In this document: in pieces, positions 13,501 through 23,522 of the stretch
How positions within the stretch are numbered: position 1 is the stretch's first letter
How the letters are laid out: each line of letters opens with the position of its first letter
Assembly: GCA_963932465.1 (NCBI GenBank)
Contig: OZ010800.1
Span: forward strand, 38,058,352-38,122,351
Direction: 5' to 3'
DNA from: Maratus speciosus
Lineage: Eukaryota; Arthropoda; Arachnida; Araneae; Salticidae
DNA: 64,000 nt
Position numbers and translations under genes: made by a program
The notes under the pieces: generated by a model
The model's database searches: none
Seen by the model: the letters and a program-made list of their open reading frames with translations, nothing else
Told to the model about the DNA's origin: nothing

Positions 13501-16500
13501 TCCGGATTACTTTAGTTGTCTCGGCCATGTTTTAATACACCTGTACGTATCTCTTCACAATTTTGGCTTCCAAATTGTGGATTTTTTATAGAATTACAAA
13601 CAGACAGATAGACAAGTTTTCATTTTTATATATCTCTCTATTCTATGAAAAGTAACTAACGCTGTCACCGCCGCCGGCGGTTTTGAATTTTTTGTGACCG
13701 GAGGTCTTTCTTCGTTAATATTAAGAAAACTGTTGCATACAAATATATAAAAATCGGTGGTATTATAGCGAAATGTTTGATCAATACACTAATGCATACA
13801 GTTTTCAAATCGAAGAATTATTTTAAGAGATATTTAATGCTAAAGTTGGACAAAATCGTTCCATTAAAAAAAAATTTATAAGAGCAAAAGCTATACATGG
13901 GAATTTAATCATTTTTAGATCATTTTAATCAATAGAAGATCCCGGTCTGCAGATTTCATTAATTTTTTTTAATTTGACTCATTTTTTGAGGATTTATTTC
14001 TATTTTAAATTCAAATATTCAGCATTTTGACAGATATTTTTTTCATATTTTAGAAAATGGTATTAATTTAAACTGTTGCCAACTGTATAAACAGCGCAAA
14101 CAATAATGTTTGCTTCAAATAAAAAAAAATATTTACACGTGACTATTATAAACAGAAAAAAAAACCTTCAAATTACAATTAAATAATTAGGTATAAAAAG
14201 CAGGCACTTATTGGAAATTATGCCATAAAAACTATATTTACATGTGAATTTCAAAAGAGAAAGGATATTGTAAAATAAATTCATTAACATGCGTTAGAAA
14301 TCTGAAATAGAACAAATTACGTCACATTACACTTATTATGCAAAATGAACAAAAAATAGTATTGCAAAACAGTTTAAATTTAAAAATTGCGCCAGACAAA
14401 ATATTAGAGGTTAAATATTAGATTTTTTCAAAATTTTATTATTTGCTGTTTGATGTGAGGTGTCCAGCTATAAGTATGCAAAATTTCATGTCTCCAACTT
14501 AATTAGGGGCTGAGTTAGAAAAATTGCTTTAAATACACAAGTTAGAGCCCAAAGGGTTAAATATTAAGCCTTTTTCAAAATTTTATTATTTGTCGTTTGA
14601 TGTGAGATGTTCAGCTATAAGTATGCAAAATTTCATGTCTCCAACTTAGTTAGGGGATGAGTTAGAAAAATTGCTTAAAATACATATTTTAGAGCCCAGA
14701 GGGTTAAATATTTGACATTTTTCAAAATTTTATTATTTGTCGTTTGATGCGAGGATTTCAGCTATAAGTATGCGAAATTTCATGTCTCCAACTTAATTAG
14801 GGGCTAAGTTAGAAAAATTGTTTAAAATACATAAGTTAGAGCCCAGAGGGTTAAATATTAGACTTTTTAAAATTTTTATTATTTGTCGTTTGATGTGAGG
14901 TGTTCAGCTATAAGTATGCAAAATGTCATGTCTCCAACTTAATTAGGGTCTGAGTTAGAAAAATTGCTTAAAATACAGAAGTTAGAGACCGGAGGGTTAA
15001 ATATGACTTTTTCCAAATTTTATGATTTATCGTGTTATCGCAAGTGTTCAGCTATAAGTATGCAAATTTTCATGTCTCCAACTTAATTAGGGGCTGAGTT
15101 AGAAAAATTGCTTTAAATACACAAGTTAGAGCCCAAAGGGTTAAATATTAAGCCTTTTTCAAAATTTTATTATTTGTCGTTTGATGTGAGATGTTCAGCT
15201 ATAAGTATGCAAAATTTCATGTCTCCAACTTAATTAAATTAGGGGCTGAGTTAGAAAAATTGCTTAAAATACACAAGTTAGAGCCCAGAGGGTTAAATAT
15301 TAGACTTTTTCAAAATTTTATTATTTGCCGTTTCATGTGTGGTGTTCAGCTATAAGTATGCAAATTTTCAAGTCTCCGACATATATAGTTTCTGAGGACG
15401 GGCTCTGTGACAGACGGACAAACAGACAGACAAAGGAGTGAGACAGGTAGGGTTTCGTTAGATGGACGAAACTCTAAAAACATGCTGCGGATGACTGTAA
15501 CAACATCCTAAAATTACATTACCATCAGCGATCTACCAATCCCGAATTTAGTTTATATTCGTTCCATATATTCTTATTCTTTTGTGCGGCCCTGTAAAAT
15601 AATTATCAATATTATATACAGTAAAACCTCTGAATAGCGGACACCCCGAGAATGCAGAATTTGTCCTCTATGTAGAGGTGACCGCTACTGAGAGTAAAAC
15701 ATGTACAGCTATTTAAGAGTTGGTAATCGAAAAAATGTCCGCTAAATAGAGGTATCCGCTAATCGGGTGTGTCCGCTATGGAGGTACCAGTAAAACTTCT
15801 GAATAGCGAACACCTCGGGAGGGCAGAATTTGTCCTCTATTTGGAGGTGTTCGCTACTGAGAGTAAAAAATGTACAGTTATTTAAGGGTTGGTAATCGAA
15901 AAAATGCTCGCTAAATAGAGGTGTCCACTAATCGGGTGTGTCCGTTATGGAGGTTTTACTGCATAATAATATCATCCTTTACAAGAAAATTGCATGCTGT
16001 ATGATAGACAGACAGACAGACATCCAGAGAAAGATAACCTCCGGATCAATAAACACTCATGTCTTTTGTTTTAATCATCCAGAATTGTATGTCATACAAC
16101 ATGCCAGATTTTATACAACCGGCTAAAAACGGTCACCGTGGTACGGAATACTGTATTATTATTTGTTTGCCCACCAAAACTGGTTGCCACGGGTTGTTGC
16201 AAGGTTTGTGATCACGTTGTTGAAACTGATCTGTTCAATATTACTGCGTGCATATTTTTTTTTATTTGCTCCATGTGTTCAAACCAGTTGTCTACGAATC
16301 ATCAACCGGTGAAAGTGACGCACACCAAATTTCTGTGACGTATGCAGATAAATTGTGCTTTTTTAAGAGTTTTTTCTATATAATTTTTAAACGGTTTGGA
16401 ACTTATTTTTCATAGTAGGTGCATTCAGTAGGCGACCCTCATAGGTACCTTCTGGTGCAATCAGAAACGAAATCCGACAAATATTTTTTGAGTTATGCTT

Positions 16501-19500
16501 GACGAAAGGTTTTTATTAGGCTTTTTTTTTAGTAGGACATGGCGTTAATATCCATCGTAGTAGTAAAGTGTCCGGACAGTAATATTTCGCTGAGTATTAG
16601 CCTTCGCTTCGCTCAGACAATTACAAAATCTGTTAGTTTCACTTCTCACTGCCAGAGGGTGCAGTTTGCTCTAAACAAACTTCTATCCGAACAAAACTCT
16701 GTTATTCAGCCTATCTAGAGGTATGTTAGTTGAGGGAGTGGAGACTCAAAAAGAAAAAAATCCCCTAGGAGGCAGATAGGGCAGGGAGAGATGCCAGTGC
16801 TTTTTGACAGATGGTTATTTAAGAGTACTGGAGCCTTTGCTCAAAAATTTGGACTGGTACCTGAGCCAAGAATTTAATATAAAAATTTGCAGAAATTACT
16901 ATTCAGAAATAGTGGTAACTACTACTCATAATTTAACTTTAAGATTGTGAGAGGTGATAATTAAGATATGAGTGATAGGAGTTGTGTTATTAAGTTCAGA
17001 CTCAGTTAAGAAAAAATTGATGAGGGGGAGGGGAACTGAAGTGCTCTTCAATAAATGATTAATTAAGACTATTGGAGTCCTTGGTAAAAAATTTGGGCTG
17101 TTATCTGAGCCAGGAACCTAATTTAAGAAATCTTCTGAAATTACTATTCAGAAATAATGGTAACCGGTACTCATAAAATGACTTTAAGATTATGAGAGGT
17201 AATAATTAAGATATTAATGTAATTTGGAATTAGTTTCAAAGAGATATGAATAATTGGAGTTGAGTTATTAAGATAGGACCCAGATAGGCAAAAATCAATC
17301 AAAAAAAAAAAAGTTGAATGAGCCAAACCTTGTTGAAATCGGACCCATAGAACCTGAGGTAAGAATGCACCTCCTGGTTATGGAAAATGGCACTAAAAAC
17401 TGTAAGAGAATCGTAAGTTAAGTTGAATGAATCAATTTTGGTGGAAATCAGACCCATAGAATGCGAGAAAAGAATAAAGAATGCAAGAAAAGAATAAAGA
17501 ATGCTCATTAACATTTGAAAATGGTGGTAACTGAAGTCTGTATGTAAGAAATTTTTTAAAAATTTAAATAAAAGGGGAGAAACCTTTATGGACAAACTCT
17601 TAACTCATATCAAGAGGCTCTTGCCACACAATACATTAGTAATCTTTGATTAAGTTTATAATTTTTTTTTTAATTCTTGTTTTTAATATCCTTTCATATT
17701 CCAAGTAGATAGAGGATCGGCTTTTTTGCTGAAACAGATCTCTTTTTAGTTCAGTTTTTTAAGAATGCTTGTGTCCCTGCCTGCTCTTTCTCAGAATTTT
17801 TGTACTGCTGCAGACCTGCCAACTGCTATGAAAAAATTGTAGTTGCTACGATTTGGACCTATAAACTACGATGCTACGAAAATCGGTCTTAAACTACGAT
17901 TTTTTTGCAAAAGACACAAACGCATATTTTGTTTCTAGTTGCAATTTTTATCCCGCGCAGCATATTTTTCAGGAGCGATTCTGTTCCAAAATTTAAAAAA
18001 CTTCAAAGTATTCATTTCCGAAAGTTTTAAAAAATTGGTTGTCTGAAAATTCGGACATTAAAAAATGCTCATGGGAAAAAAAATCTGGGCTGCAAAACAA
18101 ACTTCTATACATAAAATCATCTTCATGTATATTAACCACGAGTGAATCGTGTTTCTGTAAATATTTATACAGGAATTCCCTTCCTTAGAAACAGGGTTGC
18201 CATTTTAAGAATTTCTTGGATTGCGGGAGGTGTTTCTTTGAGGGGCAAGGTTTGAAATAGTGAGCAAAGTCGCACGATTTGCACACAGAAAAGGAAAGTC
18301 CTGCATAATGAAAAATGCTGTGCAGTATTTCTCCCTGCAAATTCTTCCATAGACCTATGATTATTTTGCGAGTATATTTTGAAATTTCTTGGAAGTCCGT
18401 GAATTGTTTTTCTTTTAAAGAATTTCTCCAAATTAATTCGTGAATCGATCGCGGAAAAAATTCAGAATTTCTTCAAATGATCGTGTAAAAATATCGGTAT
18501 TTCGTCAAAGATCTCAGAAACAAATAGTGATTATCTTCAATTGGTCGCTGAATAAAATCTCTAATTTCGGTAAGAGTTTAGAAAGAAATTGCGAATTTCG
18601 TCAAAAGATTGCACAAAAAATCACGAATTTCGATAAACTATTGCAAATTTCGTCAAAAGGTCGCGGAAACGAGTAGTGAATTTTGTTAATTGGTTGTGAA
18701 GAGATATCGAAAATTTTGCCGATCGGTTGTGATAAACTATCACGAATTTCGGCAAATGACTGAGTAAAAAAATCTATTTCGTCAATTGGTCACAGAAGAA
18801 AATTAATTTTGTCAAAGGATCGTGGTAAAAACGTAAATTTTGTTAAAATATCATAAAAAGAAAATGCAAATTTTGTCAAAAGATCAGTAAGAAAAGTCAA
18901 ATTTCATCGAAAGATCAGTAAGAAAAAGCAAATTTCGCGGCAATAAAACACTAATTTCGTCAAAGGATCATGGTAAAAAATGCAAAATTCATCAAAGGAT
19001 AGCGGTAAAAAAAAGGTGAATTTTGTCAAAAGTTCGTGGTAAAAAGTGATTTTAACAAAGAACCATGATAAAAAAATGTGAATTATGATTGTGGTAAAAA
19101 ATATGTGAATATCCTGACATGATCGCAGGAAAGAAACAGCAAATTTCGTCAAAATTTACAGCACTGGGCTAAAAAATTGGAATCAGGCTCCTTTTACAAA
19201 TGTAAAAAAAAAAAAAAAAATGCTTTGAAACAAGAAGAAACTAAAAATCGCATAAAAATTTTCAGGGGAAAAAATTTAGTATATTGAGTTGAAAGGCTGA
19301 AACCGTATTCCTGTTACGAATGTCAAGAGATTCCTGTGAAACACGAAAAACCAACCAACCAACCTTCTGATTAATTTTAATTTTGTGTGCTACGATTTCT
19401 CATTTTCAAAGGTTGGCAGGTCTGCTGCTGCCGCCAGTTTTTTGCAAAAATTAAGAAAATTACAGACCAATTTTTAAAATAATTGGATATTTGGATGTAA

Positions 19501-21968
19501 AAAAAAATTTTTACATTTGCTCTGAAATTTTCAAATTGATATCTTGATTAGTTTTCTTGATTTTAGCCAATTAGTGAAAATTGTTGAGTCTTTTAATGAG
19601 TTTTTAATTAATATCTGGATTAATTACTGGCTGATTTTTATGAAATGTCATTGAAAAGAGGACAAAATTTACTACTTGGACTAAAAGATTGAAACCAGAT
19701 TGTTTTTATTAATATAAAAAAATCATCTTAAAATGTGAAAAAGCACTAAACATGGCATAAAAAAATTAAACTTAAAAAAAATCTAATACAAAAATCCAAA
19801 ATCTGACTTCGAGGTGCAAAACTACATACATAGAGGTATCTTCTTATCAAATTTTGTAGCTCTACGTGCAGCGGTCTCTTCAGAACCCTGTTTACAGACA
19901 CACACACACACACACAAACTTCTTTCCTTATTATTATAGATTATATGATTTTGTTGTTATTATTATAGTTATAGAAGGAAAAAAAATTTCATCTTGTATA
20001 TCTTTGTCCCAACTTGCTTGTATTGGGTCTGCCAAACATAATTTTCTCAGAGGAGAAGGGAAGGGAAATCCGAACCATAGCTCCAAGCTGCAAGCCTGAT
20101 GGAGTGTTTTCCCACAGATGGAAAATTTCTCAAAGTATTGAGGTCATATAGAAGTAATGTAAAATGCCTTTTAGAATAATTTGCACTGATTTGAAGGTCC
20201 ATTGTTCCAAAGCCAGACATAGCTGACACATGCGTAGACAACTTGGTATTTTTCTTTTTTTGAAAGATTAAAACATTTCTTATACCTAAGCAATTGCAAA
20301 CAAATATCTGTAGAAAAAGGTAAAGATCATTATTAGTTTTCAGATTTCTTTTCAAAAGGGGCAGGGTAGATTTATCAAACAGGTACTTTATTTTAGTATT
20401 GATTATTTATACTTACAGCGTATATTATGTATTGAATTGTAAAACAAAACCTAAAAGAAATTTCATATTTGCTTAATTTTCTTGTCTTTACATTCATTAA
20501 AAAAAATGATTTAAGCTGTATTCTACATTTTTAAAAAGGCATGAAAAATTATAAGGTGGAAAGAGAATACATTTTTCTCTTCTGAAAAAGTCAGGGAGCA
20601 ACACAGTTTTAAAAAATGCACAATAGGAACACTATCATTATATTGAAATTTTTGAACTAATTGATTGTCGTACTGAATTTAAATGAATATTTTGTGAATG
20701 ACTCAACATTTGATTTTTACTTTCTTCTATCTTTACAAGAAGAAAGTATTGGATTCATGAAAATTTTCGAATTCCGGTTTTCGACGGATTTACACGTTTT
20801 AGGGGTCAGAGATTCCAAAAAACATGTTTTTACAAAATGTCTGTCTGTGACTCTGTGAGTCTGTCTGTCTGTGTGTATGTGACACAAATTTTGTGGGCGC
20901 TCTATCTCAAGAACTAATGCACGGAATGTAATAAAAATTGATATTCAGTTAGTCCCTAATACAAATTGATGCTGATTAGTTTTTGGTGTAAATCGCTCAA
21001 CAGGTGGCGCTGCTATGCTGCATTTTTCATGATTTTCGCAATAGCTCTATCTCAAGAACTAATGCACGGATTTCAGTCAAACTTCAGATTTAGTTAGTCC
21101 TTGATATGAATTGATGATGATTACGTTTTGGTGTAAATTGCCCAACAGGTGGCGCTGTTATGATGAATTTTGCAGGATTTACACGATTTCCCCAATAGCT
21201 CTATCTTAAGAACTAACGCACGGATTCTCATCAAACTTCAGATTCAGTTAGTCCTTGATATGACCTGCTACTGATTATGTGTTGGTGTAAATCGCCCAAC
21301 AGGTGGCGCTTCTCTGCTGCCTTTTTCACGATTGCCTCAATTGCTCTATCAATAGAACTAATGGACGAATTTTCATCTAACTTCAGATTTAGTTGTATAT
21401 TGACACAAGTTGTTGTTAATTAGGTTTTGGTGTTAATCACCCAATAGGTGGCGCTGCTATGCAGGAATTTTCACGATTTTCGTTATTGCTCTATCTCAAA
21501 AACTAATGTACGGATTTTCTCCAAACTTCAGATTCAGTCAGACGTTGACATAAATTGTTGCTGATTAGGATTTGGTATAAATCACCCAATAGGTGGCGCT
21601 GCTAGGCAGCATTTTTCTGAATTTAGACGATTTCAGCGATAGTCATATCTCAAGAACTAACGCACGGAATTTCATATCGTTAGAATCCTCATGAGATGCA
21701 TAGATTGCCATTTAATTTTGGCAGTGTGATAGCGGATTTTGAAGTATTAACATGTATGAGATAGAAGAAAGTTTTGGGATTGGTACATCCGACTAGTTTT
21801 ATATGTTGTCATATCAATCATTTATTGTACAATTAAAAATTCTGTTAATTTAGCACTATTATAATTATTTCATTACATTACACATTTTCTTTTTCTTTTA
21901 CAGGACCCATTGAAGCTATGACAGATTATAACAGAGTTCGAGCCAATATGTATTGGTTAAGATTTTAA
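1442..21968 (+). CDS. UQCRC1: UQCRC1-like gene, last four exons (5' part outside window)
   Basis: This is the 3' part of a gene for an M16 (pitrilysin-like) mitochondrial protein. Four exons with GT/AG borders and compatible phases give 104 residues ending DYNRVRANMYWLRF. The best match from memory is core protein 1 of the cytochrome bc1 complex, a structural subunit on the matrix side of complex III. The beta subunit of mitochondrial processing peptidase is very close in sequence, and in some arthropods one name is used for both. Reasons for UQCRC1 are LDGTT, the YG before RVPL, ICSKYIYD, GPIE and the LRF terminus; SAVG is more PMPCB-like. Only the C-terminal M16 domain is present, so the zinc-site motif that would separate the two is outside the window. 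Introns are 4.8, 1.7 and 13.7 kb and carry many repeats. Confidence 0.85.
2221..2253. repeat. Hairpin motif, two-part stem
   Basis: The sequence TGGCGCA...TGTGCCA encloses GTCCCA-AC-TGGGAC. The inner stem is a perfect 6 bp with a 2-nt loop; the outer stem is 7 bp with one G-T wobble. It is followed by ccattaaaccccat and a caaccaacc run. I recall this motif as dispersed in spider genomes, but no second copy was found in this window. Confidence 0.55.
4085..4960 (+). repeat. Degenerate tandem array, period ~125-163 bp
   Basis: The motif acaaaatttactatattggg (with variants) recurs at about 4091, 4222, 4347, 4482, 4620 and 4783. Each copy is followed by a 'gattgaaacc...ttccttttacaaatgtc' segment and an A-rich part. 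The same unit occurs once near the ends of the repeats at 1-1125 and 17811-19424 and again at 19655, so it belongs to the same repeat family. Its end (cttcctgccaaatcttatag) resembles 19837-19885. Confidence 0.75.
5295..6250. mobile_element. 956-bp palindromic (fold-back) MITE
   Basis: The two halves are inverted copies of about 450 bp each. The left end reads GGGCCATTTCCATGTCAAAT and the right end, reversed, GGGTCATTTCCACGTCAAAT. The arms stay alignable to the centre, where gagttatgaaataaaaactg (5760-5779) and its complement near 5854 flank a loop of roughly 50 bp. AAAT flanks both ends (5291-5294 and 6251-6254), a possible short target duplication. It has no ORF. It lies in a UQCRC1 intron, 137 bp before exon B. 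Confidence 0.85.
6388..6445 (+). CDS. UQCRC1: UQCRC1-like exon B
   Basis: Acceptor 'attgttag', donor 'gtactt'. The first base completes an Arg codon; the exon encodes QVLHYGERVPLSEVDEKIQ and ends in phase 0. Related M16 proteins have GR-x-L-x-Y-G/N-R-R-x-P at this position. Confidence 0.88.
6446..8120 (+). other. UQCRC1-like intron, no features seen
   Basis: AT-rich intron with short homopolymers (for example T runs at 6900 and A runs at 7075). I see no exon, no transposon ends and no tandem array. Confidence 0.6.
8121..8196 (+). CDS. UQCRC1: UQCRC1-like exon C
   Basis: Acceptor 'cttctag' after a long pyrimidine tract, strong donor 'gtaagt'. It encodes SVTLEKLKDICSKYIYDRCP then VISAV, leaving one G. 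The segment CSKYIYDRCP is the most diagnostic part and is strongly conserved in core 1 / MPP-beta. Confidence 0.9.
8930..10270 (-). pseudogene. Ty1/copia pol fragment (late RT and RNase H), decayed
   Basis: Read on the - strand, blocks appear in the order expected for copia pol. A late reverse-transcriptase segment lies near 10240-10137 (NKTNVVISLLSKEFHV...). RPNILYAINYSSQ with NILRYLKGS is at about 9945-9826. The RNase H start SVALSSTEAEVIAL is near 9390-9344. The RNase H end KHIEIKLKFVRNVVK then QIADWFTKTLPK is near 9222-9098. Frames are broken several times and no LTR was seen. Part of the RNase H region is present twice in tandem (see 9215-9740). Confidence 0.85.
9215..9740 (-). repeat. 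Tandem duplication inside the copia fragment
   Basis: Blocks such as 'agttcttaatatttacaatt', 'gcaatgacttcagcttca' and 'acagaacaagcatgttacaa' occur twice, about 290 bp apart (for example ~9283 and ~9591, ~9413 and ~9699). The second copy has lost about 40 bp. The duplication postdates insertion or reflects a rearranged element. Confidence 0.8.
10701..13660. repeat. Unclassified repeats with GGCGTTGCC motif
   Basis: 'actagctgacccacctggcg' followed by ttgcc starts at 10701, and 'tgccggcgttgccca' occurs at 12816. The second unit ends in an 'acagacagatagac' tract at about 13600-13640. A third, weaker motif is near 3651. I associate this phrase with an abundant arthropod repeat but cannot name the family. 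Two phrases on 'gtttctaaccc' repeat at ~12383 and ~12543. No coding region is supported in this stretch. Confidence 0.4.
14395..15480 (+). repeat. Seven-copy tandem array, ~147-bp unit
   Basis: The phrase cagctataagtatgcaaaat starts at 14465, 14612, 14759, 14905, 15049, 15196 and 15347, giving spacings of 147, 147, 146, 144, 147 and 151 bp. Each unit also contains 'atgtctccaacttaattagg', 'gagttagaaaaattgctt' and 'agggttaaatatta'. Copies are similar but not identical. The array ends in an acagacggacaaacagacag tract at about 15410-15435. Confidence 0.93.
15619..15961. mobile_element. Dimer of a ~170-bp pogo-like MITE
   Basis: Two tandem copies, 15619-15787 and 15788-15961, each begin CAGTAAAACYTCTGAATAGC. 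The unit contains 'ttggtaatcgaaaaaatg' and ends in a segment complementary to the start (ggaggttttactg). CAGTA ends beside TA (15617-15618) are typical of pogo/Tigger-type elements. There is no coding sequence. The junction between copies lacks the full right terminus, suggesting duplication rather than two insertions. Confidence 0.75.
16785..17600 (+). repeat. Diverged tandem duplication, ~244-bp period, plus smaller repeats
   Basis: 'aaattactattcagaaatag' near 16893 recurs as 'gaaattactattcagaaata' near 17137; flanking phrases (ctgagccaRgaa, actttaagattRtgagaggt) repeat with the same spacing. Further right, 'ttgaatgaRtcaa' and 'gacccatagaa' repeat at ~120 bp and a 20-bp unit (aatgcaagaaaagaataaag) is doubled at about 17460-17500. 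No product is known. The 98-residue minus-strand ORF at 17299-17595 is not supported. Confidence 0.7.
17811..19424. mobile_element. CAGACCTGCC-ended element with internal minisatellite (copy 2)
   Basis: The left end CAGACCTGCCAAC (17811) and right end GTTGGCAGGTCTG (to 19424) are a 13-bp terminal inverted repeat. CTGCTG flanks both sides (17805-17810 and 19425-19430). The interior has a 'tacgattt' rich start, a segment shared with 1-300, and a long array of ~30-36-bp units on aatttcgtcaaaRGATCg. There is no transposase. The TIR style resembles hAT elements, which would predict an 8-bp duplication that I cannot confirm. Confidence 0.75.
19650..19905 (+). repeat. Solo unit of the 'acaaaatttactatattgg' repeat
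   Basis: 'gaggacaaaatttactactt' followed by a 'gattgaaaccagattg' phrase matches the ~130-bp unit at 4085-4960. It ends at a distinct 3' segment (gtagctctacgtgcagcggt) followed by an (AC)n run at 19899-19916. Confidence 0.65.
20714..21796 (+). mobile_element. Helitron-like non-autonomous element with ~148-bp array (copy 1)
   Basis: The 5' end carries a hairpin (ACTTTCTTCT ... AGAAGAAAGT at 20719-20747), then a conserved leader (ggttttcgacggatttacac, 20778-20797) and a tctgtctgtctgtg tract. Six array units start with tctatctcaagaacta at 20901, 21046, 21200, 21345, 21490 and 21643; most carry caggtggcgctgct. The 3' end reads GGGATTGGTACATCCGACTAG. A second copy in reverse orientation (48730-50375) has the same ends around a different array. 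CTAG end, hairpins and central minisatellite fit HINE/DINE-type Helitron relatives, but the class is inferred. It ends 107 bp before UQCRC1 exon D. Confidence 0.65.
21904..21968 (+). CDS. UQCRC1: UQCRC1-like terminal exon D
   Basis: Acceptor 'tcttttacag'. The exon completes a Gly codon and encodes PIEAMTDYNRVRANMYWLRF, then TAA at 21966-21968. This is the conserved C-terminus of core 1 / MPP-beta; LRF as the last three residues fits core 1. Confidence 0.92.
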
Positions 21969-22012
21969 AGGAATAGGAACTGTCATTACATGAAATAATT
22001 TTAGATAATGTG

Positions 22013-22079
22013 AATAAACTAGAATAATTGACTTTGAAAGTTACAGTCTGTACAATTTATTTATTTATGTTGAAATAAA
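22013..22079 (+). terminator. Polyadenylation signals of the UQCRC1-like gene
   Basis: AATAAA occurs at 22013-22018 and 22074-22079, 45 and 106 nt after the stop. Either could serve for 3'-end formation. The site actually used is not visible. Confidence 0.55.
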
Positions 22080-23409
22080 TTGAATGTGATTTTTAAAAAT
22101 CCATGAATGCCAGTTTATTTCATGTTGAATGTGTCTGTACTTTAATTATTCTAAAATGTACATTGCAAATTGTATTATCTGCTTGATTTTTCTAAAAGAA
22201 TCAATGCATATAGCTCACCTGCAAGAATAGTGACACAACTCTCAAAAATTCATTTTGCGTTTTATTCCATTATCAGATCTATCATAGGTGTGTCTTGCTA
22301 CAAAAAAGTTTCATAAGTGTAGTTATCCAGAAAACTGCTTTATTATGCTACAGGCCCATTCGTGACCACGGAAGAGAGATAAATTGTGTGGAGGAGGTAA
22401 AATGACTCAATCCTCCAAACCTCATCTATGCCTACATCTACATTCTTAAGGGTTTTACTCTTTTATGCATGTTTTTACTGCTGCATGCAGAGCTAAGTGC
22501 TATACTTTCATATTACAGTAAAAACATGCAAATTTTCTTTTGCCTGTGAAATTTACTTTTGTCAAGATGTGAAGTTTCTTGTGGGTGAGCAATATAATAA
22601 CTTGCTTCCATAACAAAAATAAGACATTGCCAATGTCTGGCAAATATTTAAGACATTTTTAGCATCTTGCATCAATGATTTCCATTTTTGTCTATTTTCT
22701 GCAATTGAATTTTTAACAAACCATATGTTTTTATATATTTATATCTTAATATATTAATGAGACTCCTTTTAAAATTGCAAACGACTAAATTATTTTTTTT
22801 TCTTCTGAATTCACTTTTTAACAAGTCTGTAATCATCAATTTTTTAATCCTGTGCTATCATATGTTATCAAGAATTTAAACATATTTGAAGTCTGGGATG
22901 TTTCAGGTGTCACTCTAAGTAAATGTTAGTAAACAGATTAATTTAAGCTACTGTTTTCATAACTTTAGTCGAGCCTTATATGGGGTCCAGGTGAGGAAAA
23001 GGGTTAATAGTTTTAGTAATTTTTCATTTAATGAGAGCTTCATTAAATGAAAATTATACTTTTAAAACTATAGATCTTAATTGAAAATCACTTGTTGGAA
23101 TTTTTTAATCAAAATCACTTATCAAAAATTTTAATTCTTTTATAAAACCACATTTAAAAGAAACTCAATTAAAACTTTGAAAGTTTTCAAGCATTTATAT
23201 CTTATTATTGGTGAGGAAGATACAACATAGTTGATATTTTTTTTCCTGTACATTCATCTGTTTTTTAGTACTTTTAGTAATATCTGTAAATCTGATATTT
23301 GTTAGAAAAGAGAATCATTTAGAATTCTTAACAAGCCTTTTTTAATAACTGAGCCGTAAAATAACAGCTAATACAACTTATAAAAATACTTTCACCATGA
23401 GACAGTGAA
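22080..23409. other. Convergent intergenic region
   Basis: This lies between the 3' ends of the UQCRC1-like gene (+) and EEF2KMT (-). It is AT-rich. I see no ORF, transposon end or array in it; the EEF2KMT 3' UTR should occupy its right part. Confidence 0.6.
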
Positions 23410-23522
23410 TTATTTTTCTTTATTTGAAAATATTCTATACAGTATAAACTTTGATGAATCTTTGTAAACAAATCTGTTATTTTTGAAGAAGTCTAATGTT
23501 TCATATAGTAGCCCAGCTGATT
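23410..23522 (-). CDS. EEF2KMT: EEF2KMT exon 8 (terminal)
   Basis: The acceptor 'tattttcag' lies to its right in + coordinates. It completes a Glu codon and encodes SAGLLYETLDFFKNNRFVYK, then a segment ending YRIFSNKEK, and TAA (23412-23410). FVYKDSSKFILYRI fits the last beta strand of FAM86 proteins. An AATAAA overlaps the coding end on the - strand. Confidence 0.82.

Noticed and set aside
16130..16340. Possible SINE with tRNA-like promoter boxes
   Set aside because: 'ggtttgtgatcacg' only loosely resembles a B box; there is no A box at the right spacing and no cloverleaf.
17811..19424. Assigning the CAGACCTGCC element firmly to hAT
   Set aside because: Only a 6-bp flanking match (CTGCTG) is visible rather than 8 bp, and no transposase is present, so the class is left open.
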